DNA from: Tillus elongatus
Lineage: Eukaryota; Arthropoda; Insecta; Coleoptera; Cleridae
Direction: 5' to 3'
DNA length: 64,000 nucleotides
Assembly (NCBI GenBank): GCA_964006375.1
Contig: OZ023270.1
Coordinates: forward strand, 58,844,288 to 58,908,287
Shown here: one piece after another, positions 56,765 through 64,000 of the stretch
How the letters are laid out: each line of letters opens with the position of its first letter
Numbering within the stretch: position 1 is the stretch's first letter
Translations under genes and position numbers: made by a program
Notes under the pieces: generated by a model
The model's database searches: none
Seen by the model: only the letters and a program-made list of their open reading frames with translations
Told to the model about the DNA's origin: nothing

Positions 56765-57436
56765 AAAATTTTCGTGAGCGACGTTTGAGTGTTAAGTAGT
56801 GTATTTTGGTGCCAAGAATCTATTGCTGTTCTGTGTATCATTACTTTTGGATTATCTGTATATTTCCATGGATAATCAAGTAAAATATAAAACATTCAAC
56901 GAAGTAGGTTTTGACATCAATAAAATGAAAACAAATCTATAGTTTTTTTTACGACTTAATTCTAATGTTGTAAATTTACTGGTCCAAACAAAGTCAGCAT
57001 ATCCTCTAATTATAAGATTCTCCGTTTTAAAGTTACAATATAATAAATGAGCAATGAAAACAGAGTTCTGTAAAGATGTGGAACGTTCAGTTTGGCCAAA
57101 TTAAAAGTAGACCGTTGTTTGGAGTGGACTCCCTCGCTTCACTATAAAATGGGGGAATTACTTCCCCTTTGTCTTGATAATCCTCGACAAACAAAGACAT
57201 ATATGAAAAAAAGACGTTTCACTGGGGTTGAATTTCCCTTTACCCTTATAAGCAGTTCTGACCATCTGCTGCTCAACTGACCACGTTAGGTCCAGGAGGA
57301 AATAATAAATGATTGTTCAAAGTTTATTCCATATATAGGGTTCAGATTTTAGATTATCCCTTTTGATTTCTATCAACAGTAATGAATTCTTGTGATCAAC
57401 ACGTAGATACGATACGAGCCAATTTTCAATAAGTAC
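56765..57436. other. Unassigned AT-rich stretch
   Basis: A 62-codon frame at 57092-57280 has no motif. No element recognised. Confidence 0.35.
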
Positions 57437-57507
<71 letters not shown>

Positions 57508-57525
57508 TATACACATATACACACA
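57437..57525. repeat. (TA)n tract followed by (CACATA)n-like run
   Basis: A pure TA run at 57437-57493 passes into ACACACATATACACATATAC. This tract lacks the conserved flanking modules of the family. Confidence 0.85.
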
Positions 57526-57835
57526 GTGTGTCCAAGATAAGGAGGGGATAGCATGGGGAAATCGGAAACCGTAAGAGATACTGCGTGGGTTAGATTATGA
57601 AAAAGTTGCCTATTTTAGAGCTCAATTAAATGGCATTTTGAAATTTTGGAAATTCCGATTAGTTCCGGAGATATTCGAAAAAAAAAACGAACTATCGCCA
57701 ATTCCGGTTTTATTTTTTTCTGACGTTATTTGAGAAGATATTGAAAAACAGAAAGCACTTTCTCACGTACACTTTTAAGCTCTACAAGTTGGTGTTTACA
57801 GATTTTTTTATTCGACGTTTCGTCTTCGAGAAACC
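57524..57835. mobile_element. Solo inverted repeat of a DD41D-type element
   Basis: GGAAATCGGAAACCGTAAGA and the following TACTGCGTGGGTTAGATTATG align with the left inverted repeat of the 43955 element (GGGATCTCGGAAACTGTAAG, TACAACGTCGGTTAAATTATG). The match continues through TGACGTTATTTGAGAAGATA to CGACGTTTCGTCTTCGAGAAACC. The rest of the element is absent, replaced by a CA/TA microsatellite at 57836. Confidence 0.8.
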
Positions 57836-57847
57836 ACACACACACAC

Positions 57848-57929
<82 letters not shown>
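57836..57929. repeat. (CA)n/(TA)n microsatellite
   Basis: A short CACACA run leads into a TA tract at 57851-57929, lying exactly between a DD41D inverted repeat and a mariner end. Confidence 0.9.
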
Positions 57930-57932
<3 letters not shown>

Positions 57933-57988
57933 GGGAAATTTTGGCGCTTACCTCGTATAACGAGGTAAGCGCTAAAATTTCTCGGGCT
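57930..57988. repeat. 58-bp palindrome made of two mariner ends
   Basis: CCCGGGAAATTTTGGCGCTTACCTCG is followed, across a central TATAA, by its near-perfect complement CGAGGTAAGCGCTAAAATTTCTCGGG. The right half is the left inverted repeat of the mariner at 57961-59168. The left half is the matching end of a second, otherwise missing, element in inverted orientation. Confidence 0.85.
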
Positions 57989-59168
57989 GACATAGATCCA
58001 GCGTATCGCAGCCTGTCAAATTTTGGTTAGACATTGGTTCAAGTCTTATTAGCCTTGGAAAAAACAAAAATTGATTTTATGTCAGTTAGTTTTCTTATAA
58101 CTGACACTTGTTCATCACCATGTCAGTAGTCACGAAAATTGAATATTGAGCTGTTAATAAATTCCTTACTGGAGAAGGTCTTAAGTATCATAGATTGGCT
58201 GGATGGGGTGTCTTATTCTGTAAAAGATTGGTCAAAACGGTTTCGAATGGAGCAGGAATCCTTGGAAGATGGCGCAAAAACAAGAAGGGTGGTGGAAGTG
58301 GTGACTGGCAACAAGATTGCACATGCTGGTGTTCTCGTATTAAGCGATCTACGCTTGAACGTGAAAGAATTAATAAAAATGTTGGGGCTTTTAGGTACAA
58401 GCGTTCGTCGATTCCTCCACGAACATTTAGGCATTAATAAAGTTAGTGAAAGGTGGGTTCCCAAACATCTTTCAGCAGTTCAGCGCCAGCGTCGTGTTGA
58501 ATGTACCCGATCATTTTTGTACTTCTGTGGAGAAAACACTGTGGACGCGTTGAAGACCATTGTCGCAGGGGCTGAAACTATGGTTCTCTACTATGATCCT
58601 TTGTGCAAAAGGGAGTCTATGGAATGTGGGCGTAAAGGAGAAGGACCGTCAAGAAGTTCAAGGTCTGTCAGTCGACAAAAAAAGTGATGGCTACGATTTT
58701 TTGGAATTGTGAGGATATTATTCTCTTAAACTTTAAATAACGCAACACCACAGCCGACGGCGCATATTAGGCAACGCTCATGCAATAATTACGACAAAAT
58801 ATTGGGGAGAAAAAACGTGGAAACTGACCAGACGCGTGCGTTTGCTCCATGACACTGCACCCGTGCACACTGCTGGAATGGCACAAGCCGCAATTCATGA
58901 CTGCGATTTCGAATAAATTGATCACGCTCCGTATAGTCCAGATATGGCCTCCAGTGACTACTACCTATTTAGAAATTTGAAAAAGAACCTTCGTGGGCGC
59001 CATTTCAGGACAAACCGAAAGAATATATTTTAGGGGTATCAAATTGTTGGTGAAATGATGTAATAAGTGCATTGATGTTGGGGGAGACTATATAGAAAAA
59101 TAAAATTTAACTTTGAGCCTCTACCGTTTCTTTCATAGTCAGGCCTGGAAACTTTGGCGCTTACCTCG
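57961..59168 (+). mobile_element. Mariner-like transposon, third family
   Basis: The left inverted repeat CGAGGTAAGCGCTAAAATTT (57961) pairs with GGAAACTTTGGCGCTTACCTCG ending at 59168. The length is about 1.2 kb. The flanks (TAA left, TCT right) do not show a clear TA duplication, so the outermost bases are uncertain. Confidence 0.82.
58140..59020 (+). pseudogene. Mariner-like transposase pseudogene
   Basis: The 182-codon frame 58139-58687 carries the HTH region (WSKRFRMEQESLEDGAKTRR and VVEVVTGNKIAHAGVL). It continues with LGLLGTSVRRFLHEHLGINK, SERWVPKHLSAVQRQRRVEC and YYDPLCKRESMECGRKGEGP. After a frameshift come MATIFWNCEDII-like, LLHDTAPVHTAGMAQAA (second catalytic Asp) and HAPYSPDMASSDYYLFRNLK (third). 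The normal length is about 340 residues. The N-terminus and the segment 58690-58860 are frameshifted, so it is inactive. Confidence 0.85.
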
Positions 59169-59169
59169 T

Positions 59170-59549
59170 CTGGTATAGATTTTGATTTTGTGCCATTTTA
59201 GAATTATTGAGCCCCAAAATATGACTTTTACAATTGCTAAAAGCTTTTTGGTAAACTGAACATATTGTCACTTTTATTTGCATGAACAATTTGTTGCGCG
59301 ACAAAATATTTTATTAAAAATTAATAAAGTGGTCAGCTTAACCTGTCAGTTGTAGTAACTGTTTCTTTAACGAAGTCCAGGTTGCCTTTGTATTGTATAA
59401 TTTGACGTAATACTCACAACGCCGACACACATATATTCATTGGTTTGCACTTTTTTGATAAATCAGTTCGTTAACAACTAATTTATTCTTTAGCATACAC
59501 ATTTAAAGATTGTTTAAGTTGAATTAACCTTACTTTTCTTCTTTTTCAG
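59170..59549. other. Intron sequence upstream of the MFSD14 exon
   Basis: No element recognised. It ends in a pyrimidine-rich tract and CTTTTTCAG acceptor at 59541-59549. Confidence 0.5.
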
Positions 59550-60016
59550 ACTTCTGGCATCGGTATGCCAAGTTTGTATCACGCATTGGTGGTCATCTTC
59601 CTGGAGTTTTTCGCCTGGGGACTGCTGACGATGCCAGTGATAGCAGTACTGAACAATACTTTCCCAGAGCATACTTTCCTCATGAATGGCCTGATCATGG
59701 GCATCAAGGGCATCCTGTCTTTCCTGAGTGCTCCCTTGGTTGGTGCGCTCTCTGATGTTTGCGGCCGCAAACTCTTTTTACTAGTAACAGTATTTTTCAC
59801 ATGCCTGCCAATACCATTGATGACCATTAACACTTTCTGGTTCTTTGCCATGATCAGCATCTCAGGGGTATTTGCAGTCACTTTTAGTGTAGTATTTGCT
59901 TATGTTGCCGATGTAACGGACGAAAAGGATAGATCTCTGGCATATGGATTGGTTAGTGCAACGTTCGCCGCCAGTATGGTCATCTCGCCAGCGTTAGGGG
60001 CTTACTTAATGGACAG
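59550..60016 (+). CDS. MFSD14: Internal exon of an MFSD14/HIAT1-type major facilitator transporter
   Basis: The exon is bounded by CTTTTTCAG|ACT and GACAG|GTAAAT. It enters in phase 0 and leaves after two bases of an Arg codon. It encodes about 155 residues of the N-terminal half of a 12-TM MFS protein. TSGIGMPSLYHA leads into TM1 (VVIFLEFFAWGLLTMPV). TM2 is NGLIMGIKGILSFLSAPLVG, and the MFS signature GALSDVCGRK follows. TM3 is LFLLVTVFFTCLPIPL, TM4 is ISGVFAVTFSVVFAYVADV, and TM5 runs from LAYGLVSATFAASM to GAYL. Human MFSD14A/B have nearly the same words in this region. The proteins are endomembrane transporters of unclear substrate. The frame is intact and its codon use is richer in GC than the surroundings, so it is very likely functional. 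Only this exon is certain here. Confidence 0.95.
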
Positions 60017-61035
60017 GTAAATATTTTTTTCGTTATAAATTTCTGTAATGTTAATTTTTCGTTGAAACATTTGAGTAAAAGAGCAATAAAAATCTAGATT
60101 CTCTAGTTTGTAAAATATGATGATTTAACAGCGCATTCTAAAAATATGTCGCTTCATAGCTACTTCTCAGAACATTACGCTAGTTACTTTTGCTGCTCAC
60201 CAAGTTTTCAGCTTTATGCAAACAGCTTTGCCTTTTTGGTATCCTTAGGCAAAAGACAATTAAGAATGACGCCTGCACGACAAATGTTTGCTAGAATGTT
60301 TTGATTAAAAACTACTTAAAAAGAATTTGATAAAACACACAATTGAAATATTTATATGGTTAAGTAGTAGTGGGAGGCTAGCATGATATAATGACTTAAA
60401 AGAGATATGATATTGCGCATATGCCCCGCCCCCTCCTATGACGTCATGTAGTGAGTAACATGATAGAAGTCCAACTACACACTTAAAACAAAGTCAATCG
60501 CAATCAAATAGTTTCTATACGTCAGTTTAATGCGGTTGAAGTTACGTCTATATTGTCTTTTTCAGATAATAAAGATCGCATCACTAGATTTAATCTTTTT
60601 CATTTTCATTACTTTCAACTGTATGCACTTAAATATTAGTAAAATACATAATTTGTTAAGAGAGGTTGTGATGAAACGTCAAACCCCACTGCACGACAGC
60701 ATATTATTGTTGCATTGGACTCACCACTTGACGCCATGCCGTGACAGGTCTAAAAATAGGTAGTTTGATCATCATATCTCTCGGTATTTGTACCATGGGA
60801 GGCTAGCGCCAGGCACGTACGCCACATCGGCCCCTTTTTTTAACTCCGGCATCTAACAATCATGCACTACCCCTCCTCGATCCCGCCACCAAACCTCCTC
60901 GACCTCAAAATAAAGGCCATGACGGTCTTACATTGAACGGAACTTACTTGACTCCTCCGTAGGGTCCTTGATCCAAATATTTATGTTCGAAGACTGTTAA
61001 AAGCTTAACATTCAGACAGGTAGTGGTAAGACGTT
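60017..61035. other. Intron following the MFSD14 exon
   Basis: Starts with the donor GTAAAT. About 60780-60960 is GC-richer (CACATCGGCCCC, CCCTCCTCGATCCCGCCACC) and may belong to the LINE remnant that follows. The next MFSD14 exon was not found in this window. Confidence 0.4.
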
Positions 61036-61039
61036 TCTT

Positions 61040-61665
61040 CAGTCTCACCGCGTTCCTGGAAAATGGGATCCCTTACCAATGTAAGGTGTCTGAGACTACA
61101 GTGGCCTCTTAGCCCCCTGATGATACAGCGAAGCGCGATACGACTTCTACCAAGAAATCATACATTGTTGTTTCTATCCGGTGTCTCCACGAAGTCCTTT
61201 GCTTGTCTACAGGCACCACTAGTGTTTCTCCATAGCTTCCTCAATCCATCTATCTAGTGCGTCGGAGACCACTTTTCTACTTATGTGTATAGTAGGCTGC
61301 GGGCCACAGTGTTCCGGAACCGATATAAGCTCTACCTTGTTTGTTCTGGCCAGCTCCCCAAGAGCGTCAGCGCACTTCTGAACCAGCACTGATCTAATTC
61401 TGGGCGCGAGACCGTCTGGAGGGTCGACTGACTATCCGTGCAAATGTGTACACATTTCTTGGGACTCGTCCTCACATCCTGTTGAGAATAGCTTCAGACA
61501 GGATAGCGTATACCTTCGTTTGGAATGCCGTGATATATGCGCCCAGAGCATTACTCTCGCGCACCGCCAGTCCGTCGATGTATATTACCGTCCCGGAGGA
61601 GTACTGCCCATCCAGCCGTGATGCCGTGGTCCATCCGTAAAAGAGACTGGGCTAGCAGGCGGGAA
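61040..61665 (-). pseudogene. RNase H domain remnant of a LINE
   Basis: The minus-strand frames, from 61665, contain FTDGPRHHGWMG (first catalytic Asp), SSGTVIYIDGLAVRESNALG and AYITAFQTKVYAILSEAI (equivalent of FQAEVYAI; the Glu is Lys here). Then come CTDSQSTLQTVSRPELDQCW and ELARTNKVELISVPEHCG (equivalent of VPGHSG). Loss of the Glu and several frameshifts show that it is dead. It resembles, but is not close to, the RNase H of the 22211 LINE. Confidence 0.75.
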
Positions 61666-61679
61666 ATTGTTTATTTGGT

Positions 61680-62474
61680 TTATATGAATGTTTAAATTCA
61701 AAACTAACCAATCACCTCACGAATGGGTGAGAAAGTAATTAGCTCCTTTATGTTTGAAATTGACAAACATTCCCATGAAATTGTAAACACCCAGTATACA
61801 AAATCAGACATTTTAACGCTGTTATTCAAAATACCGTATTAATATTGAGTGGACTACCTTGAATTGAAAATTGAGATCTTTCGCTTAAAGATAAGCTGCA
61901 GTTTAAATAATAATAAAGTGGTATACATTTTTTAAATTTGCAAGGAAAACACAGAGTTTTTTTGGCCATAGTTCATCAAACATACCCAAAAAAAAATTGT
62001 AATGAATGTACAGCTTTATGGACAAAATACAAAAAGCTAATATCGACTTCTAACATAATGCAAGTAAGTTGGATTGCTAAAATGTTGGGACAATGTCCCA
62101 CTTCCCTACTATCAATCTGAGGTAAACATATGGTGATATAAGCCAACTTACATATATTCCAAGCTGCATAAATATATAAAGTTGTTGTTCTAAAAGACTT
62201 TTTTCTAAATAACTTGAGAATTTTTGGACAAATAAATCTCAAGTTTTTCGGAGATCTTGATGCTATGATTTCAAAGAAATTAATATTATTAAAATTTATG
62301 TTGTTTCCAGGATGTTCTTTTTTTTGTCGCACTGTAACGTTTGTGCTTCTAATTTTGTTATCCACATGCTTATTATTTTTGCTTGCTTTACTTTAAAATT
62401 AGGAGATCATAGAACACTAGACCAGTTGACACTGACATGTTGACTTAACAGAATAAAGTACCTAAGGTTGTTTA
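61680..62474. other. Gene-free AT-rich intron stretch
   Basis: Frames up to 129 codons (minus, 61976-62365) carry no recognisable motif and contain many T/A-rich codons. Confidence 0.35.
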
Positions 62475-62476
62475 TA

Positions 62477-63741
62477 CGAGGGCGGCTCAATAAGTCTGTG
62501 CCTTTTTTTTAATGAAAAACAGGTTTTTTGACAAAACTTATTTTATTTCTCAACATAGTCTCCTTTGAGCTCTCTACACTTCGTCCAACGTTTCTCCAAT
62601 TTTTTTATCCCCTCCAAAAATTAAGATTTGACGAGGTCCTCAAAATAGGTATTTGTTTGTGAGATGATTTCATCATTGGAGTCAAATCTCTTTCCGCCGA
62701 GCCATTTCTCTAAGTTTGGAAACAAGAAATAGTCACTCGGGGCGAAATCCGGAGAATAGGGCGGATGAGAGAGCAATTCGTAGCCCAATTTATGCAATTT
62801 CACCATGGAGACTCCACATGTGTGCAAAATAACTTTTCTCTTGGCCAAAATGCGGTCGTTTTTTTTTAAAATCGTCATTGAATCGGTCTAATAAGTTGGT
62901 ATAATATTCTCCATTGATTGTTCTTCTCTTTTGAAGGTAATCAATGTGGTCGCCATGACTTTATTGGCTGACAAACCTACCTTGGCCTTCTTCGGCGCCG
63001 ATTCGCACGGAGAAACCCATTGTTTTGACTGCTGCTTGGTCTCTGGTGTGTTGTGGTGAATCCATGTTTCGTCCGCGGTTACGAAACGGCGCAAACACTC
63101 GTCCCTATTGCGGTTGAACAACGCCAAACACTCCTTCGAAGTTGTCACACGATTGTGTTTGTGGTCGACTGTGAGCAAACGCGGCACCCATCTTGCAGAT
63201 AGCTTTCTCATACCCAAGTGATCGAAACCACTGAGCTATGTGATATGCCCATGTCTTCCCTAATCTCCCGCACTTTCAATCTCCGATCGGCCAACACCAT
63301 ATCGTGAATTTTTTCAATTGTTTCGGGTGTAGCGACCTCAACTGGGCGTCCAGAATGTTCGACGTCATTTGTGCTTGTACGGCCGCAACAAAATTCAGCA
63401 AACCGCTTTTTTACCATGGAAATTTATGGTGCAGAGTCCCCATAGTATTTATGAAGCTTAGCCTTGGTTTGGGTTATGTTTTTTTCCGCAAAAAATAATG
63501 TTTGATGAGCACACGAAATTCACTTTTTTCCATTTTCGTTATAACTCAAGAGGTTGTCTGCTTTCAATGGTTATCTAACACCAAAGAGTACAACCTCTTT
63601 GTCTAACACAAACTAAATGACACAGCTTGTTCAAAATTTGACAGGAGTCAACTGACAGATGCTTGTTGACAGGAGCAGTGTTGCCCTTCTTGCGAAGATG
63701 CGGGAAATTCAAAAAGTCACGGACTTATTGACTCGCCCTCA
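62477..63741 (-). mobile_element. Full-length mariner (irritans-type), second copy
   Basis: The left end CGAGGGCGGCTCAATAAGTC follows TA (62475-62476). The right end is GTCACGGACTTATTGACTCG / CCCTCA, then TA (63742-63743). The length is 1265 bp. Same family as 2612-3890 and 43088-43659, and inverted relative to the former. Confidence 0.93.
62543..63533 (-). pseudogene. Mariner transposase pseudogene (DD34D)
   Basis: Read on minus from ATG 63533 to TAA 62543. Recognisable parts are MVKKRFAEFCCGRTSTND, VREIREDMGISHSSVVSI, ARWVPRLLTVDHKHNRVTTS and TADETWIHHNTPETKQQS. After frameshifts come VILHTCGVSMVKLHKLGYEL and PPYSPDFAPSDYFLFPNLEK, ending with EDLVKS. The HQDNAR segment with the second Asp is deleted or frameshifted (KVILHTC follows directly). 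The copy is therefore catalytically dead, with lesions different from those of the 2790 copy. Confidence 0.92.
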
Positions 63742-63743
63742 TA

Positions 63744-64000
63744 CACTCAAATCTCAAATTCCGTAGCACAATGTTTTTCCCCACCTAAGTGAGATAAAAC
63801 CACCACACTTTAAACGGTATCTGCTAACTTCTCTAATGTGTATCCATGGACTACTTACCTTTTAAACACATGTAGTTACCATACTGTCCCAGCAAGGGTC
63901 ATTTGTTGGAAAACCCTTAATGTTGTATTATGCTATGGTTATTTTTTTATACACTGAGTCCTGAAAAGTCATTTCCAAGCAGTGGGAGAGCAACATATTT
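63744..64000. other. Unassigned end of window
   Basis: No coding sequence or element recognised. Confidence 0.35.

Noticed and set aside
58188..58464. Overlapping frames on both strands within the mariner
   Set aside because: Shadows of the HTH-coding frame at 58139-58687, which alone carries mariner motifs.
59579..59881. 100-codon minus-strand frame
   Set aside because: Antisense shadow of the MFSD14 exon.
61976..62365. 129-codon minus-strand frame
   Set aside because: Composition follows the AT-rich background and no family motif, splice site or neighbour supports it.

Overview
The window is a stretch of eukaryotic, almost certainly insect, genomic DNA. It is AT-rich, has no operons or dense coding, carries long (TA)n microsatellites, and is crowded with insect-type transposons: mariner, Tc1, DD41D, pogo/Tigger, hAT, piggyBac, and LINEs with or without RNase H. 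The order cannot be fixed from sequence alone. The only host protein-coding sequence I can defend is an internal exon (59550-60016, + strand) of an MFSD14/HIAT1-type major facilitator transporter. It has a good acceptor and a good donor. A 14-codon candidate first exon lies at 48756-48797. If both are right, a roughly 10.7 kb intron full of transposons lies between them. The downstream intron continues past the window end.

Layout. 1-720: hairpin-bearing tandem satellite. 2.2-5.4 kb: a duplicated ~398-bp unit, one copy broken by a full-length irritans-type mariner, followed by a Tc1 remnant. 5.7-6.5 kb: two head-to-head LINE RT fragments next to a retro-copied histone H2B pseudogene. 7.4-8.5 kb: hAT remnant. 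8.3-17 kb: copies of a family of (TA)n-centred, foldback-forming dispersed repeats, with Tc1/DDxD remnants. 17.2-20.2 kb: a full-length Tc1/mariner-superfamily element, a Jockey-type LINE and a SINE. 22.2-23.2 kb: a 5'-truncated RNase H LINE with an exact target duplication. 24.4-26.3 kb: a DD41D transposon with long inverted repeats. 26.7-27.3 kb: a hAT MITE. 28.8-32.4 kb: a piggyBac gene split by a hAT element. 33.6-40.2 kb: old mariner, hAT-like, pogo and Tc1 fragments. 40.4-41.05 kb: a large palindrome. 41.1-47.0 kb: a hAT/ZBED5-type transposase gene split by four different insertions. 47-51 kb: mostly unassigned AT-rich DNA, the candidate MFSD14 first exon and another (TA)n repeat. 51.2-54.2 kb: a longer Jockey-type LINE joined to an RNase H LINE tail. 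54.9-57.9 kb: further (TA)n repeats and MITEs. 57.96-59.17 kb: a mariner. 61-63.7 kb: an RNase H LINE remnant and a second copy of the irritans mariner.

There is no pathway-like gene cooperation. The biological content is a readable record of successive transposon insertions: TA, 7-8 bp and 11 bp target duplications, an internal empty-site control for one mariner, and nests several layers deep. The most plausible undescribed item is the (TA)n-anchored repeat family. It recurs at least six times with the same flanking modules, in direct, inverted and palindromic arrangements.
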